A stretch of 64,000 nucleotides of DNA, taken from the NCBI GenBank assembly GCA_947623455.1, contig OX392538.1, positions 28,705,001-28,769,000 of the forward strand, written 5' to 3'. How positions within the stretch are numbered: position 1 is the first letter of the stretch; each line of letters starts with the position of its first letter. Made by a program: the position numbers and the translations under genes. Of this stretch, positions 1 through 12,800 are shown one piece after another. This DNA comes from Mimachlamys varia. Its lineage: Eukaryota > Mollusca > Bivalvia > Pectinida > Pectinidae. The notes below the pieces were generated by a model. It had not been told where the DNA came from. It searched no databases and saw only the letters and a list, made by a program, of their open reading frames with translations.

Positions 1-595
1 AATAAACAATTAATAATATAGAGTGAATAAATATCATACTGTTTGAATAAGATAAAACTGCTTTTGTATGCTCATGTTTGTTTTACAACCTACATTCTAA
101 TTTTAATTTTGGTTTTATCGACTTTCTCCTAGACAATATAACTTAGTATCCGTTAATAGGCTGTACAGCACATACTTATCTCAATGAAACAATATTTATA
201 ATGTATATCTTAGATATTATATAGCCGCTCAACAATGCAAGGTTTAAGCTTCAAATAATGTTTAAAAGCGGGAAGCAATATTAATACTATCTCGAATATG
301 GATTTTAGCCCTGAAAGGCATTAGACCGGATAAAAAATGACGAGATACAGTATACCATTTATATTAAAGGTCACTATTTATGATAGAAAAAACTGTAACC
401 AGTTTTTAATATAGCGCCCTATCCCGCTAACATAAACATCTTTGTAGCGTTACATTTGTAATACGTTTGTTGTCCATGCGAAAAATCATATTTTCAATTC
501 TTATGACATTTTTTTCTAATTTAAAGTCTATCGTTTTTTGCGTTTAGTTTTTTGGGTTTTTTTTTAATATAAACTTTTTGTCTTTTAATCTACAG

Positions 596-723
596 TACCA
601 TGTGATGGACGATGTAGATATCTTCCTCATTCCACTTGTGACCACAGCACCAACAGGTGTGAATGTAACAAGGGATACAATGGAGATCCGTACGGTAAAG
701 AAGGGTGTGTCTGTAAAGATTGA
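596..723 (+). CDS. Terminal exon of an upstream EGF-repeat paralogue (gene runs in from the left)
   Basis: A pyrimidine-rich tract ending in CTACAG precedes a phase 1 exon that reads on from a split codon into PCDGRC, then HSTCDHSTNRC, ECNKGY and GCVCKD before TGA at 721-723. It closely matches the last exon of the large gene (48697-48848) and the one at 55591-55739: all begin PCDGRC, share the CDH-x-x-NRC motif and end with an extra GCVC after the sixth cysteine. It must be the 3' end of a tandem paralogue whose other exons lie left of the window. The Gly/His/Tyr tail of the other two copies is missing; this copy stops directly after CKD. No other EGF exon is visible in bases 1-595. Confidence 0.8.
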
Positions 724-884
724 CACGGAGACGCTTCCAAGGGAGATAATTGGAGCAATATCAAGACAGGAGACATTTTCTACCAATTGGGCTGAATTAC
801 ATTTCTCTTTTAGCCGCCACCATGTAGTAAAACAAGGTTCTCGTTATCGACCATATGCCTTTTTCTGGTGAATTATTTATGCTT

Positions 885-890
885 AATAAA
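885..890 (+). terminator. Polyadenylation signal of the upstream paralogue
   Basis: AATAAA lies 162 nt past the TGA of the exon ending at 723. A GT/T-rich stretch (TTGTTGTCAACTTGTTG) follows at about 909-930, as expected of a downstream element. Confidence 0.6.
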
Positions 891-909
891 TCATATGATC
901 TGACTGCAC

Positions 910-3900
910 ATTGTTGTCAACTTGTTGTTATCCTGTTGTGCTTTATTTGCGTGGTTTTAACTTAAACTGGCCATTAACGGTTGCTAATTTCACGCATCAA
1001 AACGAAAAACAAAAGTATAGCAATGTAGTCGCAATTTAAAATCATGCATCATGTAGTTAACTTGAACAAAAAACAGTTAAGAAAATAATGCGACTTAGAA
1101 ACCTGGGATTGCAACTCTCATCAACTAAAATATTTTTATCTTTTGAATGTTATAACTAAACACGTGTCTTGGCGAATAAAAACACTTTACACAACTTTCT
1201 TTCTTAACATCAGATATAGTGGTCATTAATTTAAATTCTATAACAAACATCCAATGATGTCAATATACCCAGGTAGATAAAAGATATCTTGATATATTTT
1301 GGATTGGATGATATACATAATTGTACATGAAGAAAATATGATGACTAACGGTATTGCCAAATATATGTAAATATTTGATTCATAAAAGCTACAAGAATAA
1401 TTCAAATCAAGTCGTTGAACCATATCGTATCTTAATATACATTGTTTGTTGCAAAATTCAGAAAGATTAAATTGAAATTGAAAGAAAAAAGAAATCTTGT
1501 TAACTTTTTGACTAAATTAAGGTATTGGTTTTGTAAAGACTCGCTTATCTTTACACTAAGAACATGATTAAGAAACAAGTATTAGCAAGAAAGGTAGGTA
1601 TATAATCATGCACAAAGTATTTTCGATTGCTGTAAGAGTTACCTACCTTTGTGATGTAACTGATACGCTACGTACCAGGTCTTATCTAGGTGGAGAAAGA
1701 TAACGTCTTAATACCCAAATTTTCTCAAACCATACAACATTAAGCAAACACCTATACAATCATTGTGCATTTTGAATAGTATTATCAATACTACTTTCTC
1801 AAGATTCACTACAAAAATAGCGACCTCCGTTTCATATGAATGACTTGTAGAATTTTAGATAATTTTTTTTTTCATTTAAAGATTGAATGTCTATTTTGTT
1901 GTTTCTTTCTTCCCCAAATTTTGTATTTTGTAATACTTTTCCCGTGTAACATTAATTACGAGAGCGTTATGAGCTGTTGGCATCGCGCAGCAATTAAAGA
2001 ACGACTTCGTGATTTGTAACGAATCAAATAAAGTTGTCAGAAATTTGATTTTTGATATTAAAAACGTCTCCATAACAGTGAATATAGGGGCAACCAATTG
2101 TCGAAGGTAGGATGGGAGATTTATGACATATATACAACCGGACAAGTGATTTGACGAGATTCAATTTAAGACATAAGGAACCGACCAGATTGAAAACTAA
2201 GTTTTTAAGGTAGGTGCAAGGAACAGTTATGTATGGACACAATCACGGGCCCCAGAAAATGTATAACAGCTAGTTTTAGACATAAACTTAGAGTATTTTA
2301 CGCATTATGAGGATAAGATCACCAATCGATAAAATACCATTCTAATAACACCCCCTTAAAGTATAAAATTACTCTAGATACCGTTGTAGATCTAGCACTA
2401 CGCTATAAATATAACTTATTATCAGGCCTGTGGCCTAGCTATGCAAGAGTATCTTAGTCTTATTCATTTCGTGGAAAGGTTTCAGCACCCTAGTTAACGG
2501 CTGATGTATGAACTGTCGAATGATGACGTAGGTAACTTTTTAAAAGAGAACGAATATCTTAATATATTTTATTTTAATTTCTTAAATAAAATGAAATCAT
2601 GAAATTCGTCTGACGGCCTGATGATCACCTTTCGCACGATCATCCAATGAACGATTTAGAACCAAAAGGCATAAGACATGTAAAACATCTGTTTTACGTG
2701 TGTAATACACCTGTTCATTACTCAACCAAACGTTAACGATACACAGTTGTAAACAAGTGTATAACTACGCCAGAAACGTAAAAGAATGTGCTCCAGTAAG
2801 ATCAGATATTACAAGTTTCAATGAGGCTGAGCGAAGTGAAAATGTGAATATTAATATATATTTTTTCCGGCTCAAACAATACAATGACCGGCAAAAATAC
2901 AGAAAGTGTTAACGCATAAACAGATCGCTAATACGACAAAGGCAAAGCTTTAAAAAAAAAGCTTAATTTTAGGAAATATCTCATATTTTCTGAAAATCAT
3001 CCATGCACTCGTTCAGAAAGAGCTTAAATGTCCATAAGTTGGCAAGTCGAAATAGACCATGTTATCAAGCACGGACAGAGGTAATTGCAACAGTTATCAG
3101 CTGAAAGATATTCCGGTTATTTTCAACATTCCGAAAATAACTGATAAAAGCCGAATGTGGCGTAAGATAATTGTGTGACATGTTCCCAGTTTACCCCTCA
3201 AGTTCATTGAGCACATGGCTAGTTCTCTTAAAGGACTCACACAACTAAATAATTTACTATATGTTATTACTAAGCTTTAGAGCTAATAACTGTAATATTT
3301 GAAGTTCAACACTAGTGACAACTGCCTGGATTCACAGATACATACATGGCAAAGACTTCAAATGACATTTTATCAGAAGTTTCGTGGCATTTTAGCTCGC
3401 TACGGGCGTCTGCTTCGGACAACTGGAAATTTACATATCAAACCAGTGAAATTGGACGGGAACACCCTCTGACTTTTGACCCCATATCAATCCGCCATCA
3501 CATATCAAAATCTACCAAAAGTATACATACGTTTCCCGGACGAAACAATATCAAAGGCAAATCATAGTAACAAGGGGAAACAACTCTGTTTACGCACGCA
3601 TGTGTTACAATTCATGAGCTCCGCTCGGGTGCCTTCGGTGCCCGAGAGCTGCATTTTTATCATATACTATACACGAACATTAATCTAACATATTCAAATT
3701 TATCGGTTGAATCTTGTCAGTGCATTGTTTAATGCCCTTCAAGCAATTAAGAAAATAACTACAAAATCCTCACTATTATTCATGTTCAACTAGAACAAGA
3801 CATATAGGATAATGGAACTATGCATATAAATGTTGTGACGAATACTTAACATTATGGAATCATATTATGAGCCGCTGTATTCAACATGACTATCCGACCG

Positions 3901-6755
3901 ATTTGTGGTTATATTGTCCGAAAATTAGATAAATGATCTAGATTGCATTTTCGCAATTCATTTGTCGCTAAACATCGTATTTTTGCATCCACAAAAACTT
4001 CTTTATGATAGTAAATATATAATAACAGAAATTCTTTCTAAACTCTTTGGTATATATTTCAGGATACGGACCAATTATGCTTATTTTAATAATATTATTA
4101 CGCTGATAATTAAGTTAGTAATTGATTATTTACTCACCGTTCTTTACTAAGGATCATGACTGGAACTGAACTTGATCAAACTTCTTTCTTAGAGGGTGGC
4201 ATATTTCAGATCTGTATGCTCCAGTGAAATGCTTTGAATACAATGTTTCAGGAAAATAAAAACCGAAATGCTGTCTTCCCGTTATTGGTGTTATTGACCA
4301 TATTGAAGACCAATCAAAATGAAGTCCCTGTATTTTGCGACATATATACAAATATTGAATAATATAATTTAAAAAGTAAGACTTACTTGGTTATTAGATT
4401 GAGATGTGATAGATTGATGTCATAACCAACATCTGTGCACGTTTTTATATAAATCGACTTTATGCTAATGTTACCGCGCCTCCATCGTTATGAAGATTAA
4501 ATTTTGCAAATCGTCAAGATTGAAATATATATGCATAATCGCCAGTTTTACAGAACGACACCTTGGTGCATTTTTGTGTGGGAAGTCGTTATTGTGTTAT
4601 ACTGTAAACGTACTGATTTAGGCGCACTTTAATTTTAGCGCGTTAACAAATTTATACAGAACAGTGCGATGATGAATTGGCGCTATCACAATACTCACTG
4701 TAGAACCAATTATATAGAAACTACATTTGGGGAAATTACAATTAAGCTTAATGCGTTGCCAGCAATATCGTCGTTAACGATTAGCGTTTAAATATTTACG
4801 TTTACAGTTAATCACATATCTCTGCCAGCTTAATTTAAATGACACAGAAAGAGTTTGGTTTAATCACACTGTTTTATGCTGTTTACGTTGAAGGGTTCAA
4901 AACAGTTCCTTCATTAAAACAGAGATTTTACTATAATGTCATACATACGGAGAGATAGGGACACGACTTGGTTAGCAGTTCAACGAGCCTTTGACAAAAT
5001 GCCATGTCTTCTGATCTTTTAGAAAGCAAAACACCTTTGGAAAGATATTACAGAATTGTTGCTTAATTTTCCCCAAAATTTGACTATGAAATGTCATGAA
5101 TTTCATATTAGTTTGTACATATATGTGTTTTATCGAAACACGCAAATATGAGCATTTGGATATGAACACTTTCCAATGACATAATTTTTTCAGGCTATAC
5201 ATATCGGATTTCCTCCAACAAAATAAGGGGTATTTCAGGTTGCATTAGCTTCTATGTGTTTTACATTGTTTGGTGTATCAAAAATAGCTTAGCAGATGTA
5301 GTACAAGTGATAAACTGTTGTATCTATGCCTATTATACCAATAATTGACATACGTTCTGAAATAAAGCAATTAGGTTCACATCAATATACCCCGGCCTCC
5401 CAAATTCACAGGCAATAGGTACATAGATAAAGTAATGTCGCAAATACGGGGAGATCGTCCTTGACATAAATTGTTAATACGATGATGTTATAAAACATTT
5501 TTGAAGGTACGGAAAAAAACACAATTATTAAAATCAAGCATAAGGGAAAATATGAACAAAAGAAAGATAGGCATGGAAACTATAGATAAGTGGCTAAAAC
5601 CACAATTATCACTTATTTTAGCCTTGTTGTCTTCATCAAGAGCGAAAGGAAATAATTTTCTACATGACAATAGGTAAATGACTTTGTCTTAAAAAAGAAC
5701 AACCACATGAAAATAAACAGATGAGAAGAAAACATCAATAAGACACTTTTCGGAACACAAAAATAGATTAAAACATGAAATAATTATAAACAAACGCAAT
5801 ATTTACACAGAAACCCTTGAAATGACACGACAATAAGACAAATTGTTTGGGAAGAGGAATCGTCTTCTGTTTCATCTACGTCATCCGCGATGTACATAGC
5901 TGTTCCAAAATGGTACTGGTATATAAGTCATCAAGGTGCAACCACTGTCTATATTAATCTTTTATTTTGTCTCGAGGAGAGAACGATGGAAGACATACTG
6001 ATAAGGAGCCCAGGAGGGACATTAATGATGGAGAGTGGTTTAGACTAAAACTAAAATAATAAATGATAATAATAGAATGAGTTATTTATTTCTTAAATTT
6101 CGTTTGGTTTCTAAAATATTACATTTTCGTTGTGTAAGTTTAAGATTTATTTCTTTGACGCACATCATTTTTTTAATAATCAGATTTTTATTGCGTACTT
6201 GCTAACTCTTCCGTAACACCAAATATAATTATAATATACGTAAAATGTTATTTTTGATTTTAGTCATCCCCAATGTTAACCATTTTAAGTTCTGATTATG
6301 GTTTTGTTGACCCTTTTGTATTCTCTGAATGTTGCTCGCCTTTAGCTTTTGCTGCAACCTTACATCATGAACATTGTTCACGTATGCCTGTCTAAGCTAG
6401 AAAACTACTCACAAAAATACAAATAATATGTCCAAGTGTGCATACAAGTCAGTGTTACCCCTTTCAACTACCATGCATCGATTATTGGAAATAGCGTTAC
6501 TTTTTTAGATAGACGCATTGTGTCGACGATACTTCTGACCACATCTGGTTGAACGGCAAATCACACTAAGGCGATTTCATGTATTTGTATAATTCGCTCA
6601 TTAATTGTATACCATTTAGCATAATAATATTTTTCTGAAACCTAATATTTCATCAAAATGACATAAGTCTTTGTAGAAAACAAATTACACGTAAAATGTC
6701 CCTCTCAACCATATGCCACTATTGACACGAAGGGATAGTAGTACAAGCTGTCATC
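910..6755. other. Intergenic region between two EGF-repeat paralogues
   Basis: About 5.8 kb of AT-rich sequence without any EGF-type exon or convincing open frame on either strand. The short frames present (up to about 75 codons) lack codon bias, splice context or recognisable motifs. A fragment resembling the interspersed repeat found in later introns (TTTTGTTGACCCTTTTGTATTCTCTGA-like) lies near 6300-6335. Otherwise I see nothing definite. Confidence 0.6.
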
Positions 6756-6760
6756 TTCAA

Positions 6761-6767
6761 TATAAAA
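6761..6767 (+). promoter_or_regulatory. TATA box of the large EGF/Calx-beta gene
   Basis: TATAAAA sits 53 nt before the initiation codon at 6814, so transcription should start near 6788-6795 and leave a 5' leader of about 20-25 nt. A TCAGTCT initiator-like motif lies at 6777-6783, but only 16 nt downstream, which is closer than usual. An out-of-frame ATG at 6789 would be at or just upstream of the predicted start. Confidence 0.6.
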
Positions 6768-6813
6768 GACATCATATCAGTCTGCAGAATGGGCTCAATC
6801 ATCATTCGAAACC

Positions 6814-6883
6814 ATGGCTTTCCCCAAACTGTCCAAGGGTCTCGGCCTGTGGATATGCACCTTGACGCTGGTCGCTTCGTCTT
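6814..6883 (+). CDS. Exon 1: signal peptide
   Basis: Starts MAFPKLSKGLGLWICTLTLV and runs into ASS just before donor GTAAGT at 6884. The Lys-containing n-region, hydrophobic core and small residues at the end are a classic secretory signal. The ATG context (AACC before ATG) is good. The last base T joins TG of exon 2 as Leu; cleavage is likely near this junction. Confidence 0.85.
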
Positions 6884-9800
6884 GTAAGTTTCATCCTATT
6901 TCCTGATATTTATTTCTGTTATCCATAACAACTTACTGTAGTATGCAATGGTATTCAAAATAATCTAATTTATTCCAAATTAATTTACTTGATTTATTTA
7001 TAATGTCTTTCTCAAACAAAACTGGACGTTTCTATTATAATGTGCTGTTTCGTTTCAAAGCCAACAATTAAGTTGCATTTTGAAATAGCAAAAACGAAAA
7101 ATGCTTTTGGATTGATATTTAGTATATTAACTTATTTACGTGTGTGTTGTTCAATGTGATTATATGACATGACCTTTTCCATTTGTATGATGTCTTTCTG
7201 CTGGTAGGTCTAAAACAGTCATCGATCTATACAATATTTCAGCATTTAAGAGGATTTTTACATTTCTTTTTGAAAAAAAAGTATTTCTATTCTCTTTAAA
7301 ATCACAATCAAGCAACGAAAAACAAGTTTAAATTTTAGGAGAACAATTTAGTTTATGCAATATGTAACTGACATTTGATTTAATATTTGATTAATTTCAA
7401 TGTTTTTATTCTCCAGTGGCCGACCACTACGCTCCGGTCCCATATCACGGTGGTGGCTCATCCGGAGGAACGAAAACATGGTGCTGTGAAAATGCTAACC
7501 TCATTAACGGACGATGTGTATGTAAGCCAAACTACAAAGGCGACAGCAAACATCCATGTGATCGTAAGTACCAGTTGATGCTTGGAACGTACTTTTAACA
7601 TATATCTTCTCGAACTCCGTTATCACGGACTTGATTAACAAGATAACGAGTTTCGACTGTAGGTCAATCGGCTTCGATATTATTCAGTTGAAAATGTTTT
7701 CTTTTCGTATCGTTTGATTTCTTGTCCTTTGTTGCTGATGTTTTGAGGAATAAACCGAAACAATAGAAATTAGGCGCATTAACGATATGGTATATGTTTG
7801 TGAAAATTTAAACAGTTAAAACAGAGTTTTAAGTACATATGTGTTACTATTCGTACAATTCATTTCTGAAATAGCTGAAACATTTTCACCAATAATCGAT
7901 ACCTTGAAAATTTATTAAACATGACTGTAAAGACCTAAAGATAAAAATTCGTTTCGTTTTCGTCTTTAGGGTCCCTGTCCAAGAGTACCGAAGCATTTCT
8001 TTTCTATAGTTACCTCCCATTGTTTTACGTTTGAATATAACTGTATCACATCTGGGCAGGTACAGTTCTGTTGATCATATATTGCAGTCGGTGTATCAGG
8101 TGGCATATCAAACGGAATTTCATTGTCATTATCCAGGACGTGTCATGCGAATTCTTTTGGAAATTAGACAGCATATTTCTATTTTATTTATTTATGCCGA
8201 TGAAAATAGCTTTTGCAGGAATAGTTTTGTTTCTCGGTAGTGGTACATAAGTCTTTATAAGATTAACGTTAGAAGCAGTATTCGATATAACATAGCGATT
8301 ATGAATCATTCTGATACTCATCAGTGCTGGTAAGGTAGGACACAAATTGGTGAAAATCTGAATTGTCGAATTAGAAGTGAGATACATAAGCCTCTTATTG
8401 ATATGATGTACAAAAACTTGAGGAGGGCGACCCAATTTCATATCAATACCGGGTAATGTGTTTATATTATGAACCCTGCTCCTACTCATAAAATATATTT
8501 GTGGCGACCGAAGTTACGGCAAACTAACGGCCTAAAGCCGTTCAGCATAGTCTACAGATGTTTCTGAAAAGATGAACGTAGGTGATTGCATAAAACATAG
8601 TTACCAATACAGCAGGACGAACATAATTTACACTAAATTTTTGATAATATACCTCTAGTCTACTTTTTATAATTCTACTTAATAATTACTTATTGTACAT
8701 AACCTCAGACTACGTTGCAACGTGCAATACATTACACTTGTCGAAGTACTATAAAGGCAAACTTCTTTCTTTGGAGCTTAGCTGTTTAAGTTCTTGATAT
8801 TAAAGTATTTATCCTTAATGAACATTTGTTGATCTGACTGTCCGTAAAACTTTATTCTTGTGATTTTGATTTTCATTAGTTTCGATTTTTTGACGCATTA
8901 TGACTATTTAATTTTCTAAGAAAAAATGTCTTTGTCGCTGTTATTTCGGTAACCCATATTCAAAACCCCTTTCCAAGAAGCTATAGAATCATATAAAAGT
9001 CTTGAATCGTCTTTGGTATATTCACAAACGGAAACTTGTGTTAATAAGTCGTACAGGAAACACAAAACTATGAAGATGTTTGGTACTATTCATGTCTTGA
9101 CAACTGTAGCATCACATACCATTGACAAGTGGCCCTCTTGATATTGCTTGCAACACGCTAAAGTGGTCTTTGTCAATAATATCACCAATAGTCAAAAAAA
9201 TCTACGAGTATACTAATAAATACTTATTTTCGAGACATGATTTTACATCAATTCTCCCTTGAGGACGTGACTTTTACTTTGATTTTATCATATTTACATG
9301 GCCAGTTTAGTCGATTAACCAGAAGGCGATTATTCAAACATTTGGTCTCAATAAATTATTGATGGGTGTCCTTATAAAAGGTTTCTTTGTTCAAATCTTG
9401 CATCTTGTTTAATCGATTTTGAATTCGGACTTAATGCCTTTACTAGACCGTACATACTTTGTTTTCGGTATTATACAATAATGTACATTTTATTATTTCA
9501 GAACCGTGCTATGGCAATTGTGGACCAAATACTTTCTGTGACGTCGAGACATTTATATGTCACTGTAAGAAAAACTACGTTGGCGTTCCTGACTCCCCCC
9601 AGGGGTGTGACGGTATGAAATATAACACAACTTGGAATTTACATCGGAAAATAGCTTATCTACATAGTCATTTCTGTCACAGTGCATTCTACTGAAATAT
9701 TTTGTAAATAACTGTCATACAATCCAATCAGTGAAGGATTAATATTTCATTATGTTGATTTTGTTCAGTTTATGATATCATTAATTATGAGACATGTCTA

Positions 9801-12800
9801 TTATTGATGACGTCACAAAACTGTGCCTCGAACCAGGATAATTTGGATAACCCAAATTGCATGTACATTGTGTATTATTGTTGACGTCATAGAAAGTTAT
9901 TACGTGCTCAAGTCAAGTATAGTAATTGAACGATAAATCCAGTTTGTGGAACAATGGTTATCGAATGAAAGCCAGTGTTTATTGTAAATATTTGTAGGTA
10001 AGATAGTTCCATTCCTTTTTCAAGACCTGTTTGGAAACTATAAATAAGTCCTTCTTTATGATGCAATTTGTTTTTGGTGTATATATAAACATCAAACCAC
10101 ACAGTCCTAATTAATGTAATATTTTACGCAAGTCTAGAAAATGATAAAAAAAAACTTTCCACTGCCTTTTGTTTTTTGTTTTTGTTATTATAAATAAACA
10201 GTATTTTATTTTTAAATCAGTGCCTTGTGGTGGTAAATGTATTGCCAATGCATTCTGTAATGAAGCTACAAACCAGTGTGAGTGTAAAGAGGGCTACAGT
10301 GGAACTGCTACAACCAAATGTTACAGTAAGTCAATATTCAATGTATGATATGATAAAAGTCGTTTTTGATATGCTGTTTAATATGTATGCCTGCTTGTTG
10401 TTATTGATAATTATCCCCCAGTTCTCACTTTGAGGTCATGGCATTACTTGGATCTGAGATAGATTTGCATGATGGTTGTCATTTATGAAGCAGAAGATGC
10501 TTACCATTCCGGAACACCTGGTCGTATACTGTTCTACTTGTGTCAAGGGTCTCCGTGTAAATCCTTGATTTGTTCATATTTTGTCGCTGGTTTAATCAGA
10601 TTTAAGCAATGATTATATTTTTGTTGACACTTTGGTATTCTCTGATATTTTTCAATGTTCATCATTCCGTAGTCGTTACAGTCAAAACATTAGAAAAACA
10701 ACAGTATCGCTGGCCATTACGATGTAGGTGGAATCATGTCCTCTTTCTTATAATACATGTACGTACCAAATATGCTTTTACATATTTTTTGTATTTTATA
10801 GTTCCCTGCGACAACAAATGTAAGAAGAACTCATATTGCAGTGAAGCGAACAAATGTGTTTGTAACAGGGGATTTATTGGAAGCCCATTAAAGGGATGCG
10901 AACGTAAGCATAAAATGATATTTTATCACGTTTCGTTATAAGAATTATAAACCCCTCCCACAACTCTCTTTTACAGTGCAACCGCTTCATCATGTCACTT
11001 TCGTTCTGAAAAGTTGTATCTTTGAAATGACGCACTGGAGTCTATATGACTGTGTAGTAGACTAGGTCCCATAGTGATTGCATAATTGGTAAGACTTTGT
11101 ATAATGCATCTGCACAGCTTACGTATTGTAAATATACCGATGGAAATGTTTTTCTTCTAATGTTTTATATAGTATATATTTACATTTGCGCTGCAACCTA
11201 CTATATGAACATGACCGACAAAAATGTCTTTCATAAAACGTAGCACGTGGTTTAATTATGACTTCATAGATCAAACTTGTTCAATTAGAGTCTTGTCGCA
11301 CTGCTTCGAAAAACATGGAGAATGCCCTTGCGTCAAACGCTCAAATGACTTGTCACTATCATTGACGCCATTTTTATTCAAACTAAGCTGTTACGCCAAT
11401 GTCGTTTAAATGACGACGCATATACAAACGTATGCGATAAACTAATTATTGGAAAAAATATAAATACAATTAAACAATTGTGATACAGTACAAATGTAAA
11501 TATATGGATTGAAAGTAATTTTTAACTCTCATAGAGCTATGAAACGTCAGCCGTTACATCCATATTTAATATAGATGTAACAGCTGACCTTTCATAGCAG
11601 TATAAAGTTTCAAAAAATTACTTTCAATCCATATGCAAATGCTTAATATGATGTAAACACATACAGTATCAATCAATACATTATAGAGATACACAATCAT
11701 GGTCGTCACAACAAGTAATACATCAATTCTTCTGAAATATTGTATTCATAAATAAGTCGTTTTATCGATCGATATCAATATTATAACATTTACACATTTT
11801 GCTGTACAACATATTTCATTTTACAAGATACGGAAACCTGTTACGTTGACGGTTAAAATAGGAATGGTTTCAAAATGCATATGTAGCAATCGATGATTAT
11901 TTTGTAAAAATGAACAAAATATTTGGATTGTAACTGATACCTTAGAACGTTGTAAAGGTTTCAATAGTTTCGCCTTCATTATTGTGACTGTTTTGATAAA
12001 TTACTCATTCATAATTTGCGCTACTTAAGATATAAAATAAGCTATCACAAAAGCAAGATAATCAGTCTAACAAACAGCTAAGTTTATTGTCTTAACGCCT
12101 TTATATGTTTATCTCTACAGTTCCATGCGGCGGTAGCTGCCCGAAAAACTCATACTGTAATGAAAAGGACAACAAATGCGCCTGTAGCGAAGGATATATC
12201 GGAAGCCCTTACAAGGGTGGATGCGATGGTATATTAACGATATATACAAACCATGTTTCTACAATATGATTAGGACAATTTGTATTTTCAAATCTAGGCC
12301 ACTAAGATAACCTTTAAATCAAAAGTAAGACAAAACATCTCAGTGTAATTCATTTTTGGCATATTGTGCCTGTGTTTCCAAATTTTAAAGGAGCTCCTGT
12401 GTGTTTGTAACGTTCATCATTTGTTGATAAATATACATTTGATATAGCGCCCTTACATACGCCTCCATATATATCACTTTGGAATAATAATATTTTTAGT
12501 AGAACAATATCAACGTCTTTCTAAATATGGAAACACGGACAGCATTACTTCTGTTTGTTTGGAATTCCAAATGTCTCGAAAAAGACAAACGTCGTTTAAG
12601 ATTAAGATAATTAAGATGTATTAGATAAATGTATAAATATATCATTATGTTTGAAAATATTTATGATTATATAATTCTGTTAAATGCCATGGCGTATTAT
12701 ATTTTTATAAAGCTTATATTATTATATCATCATGATATATATTAAATCGTTATGATATATAGTATATTTGATTACTAGCTACTACACATCAATACAATGT

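Noticed and set aside
8184..8489. A 101-codon minus-strand frame in intron 2
   Set aside because: No start context, motif or splice logic; sits wholly within an intron of the large gene and reads like chance or repeat-derived sequence.
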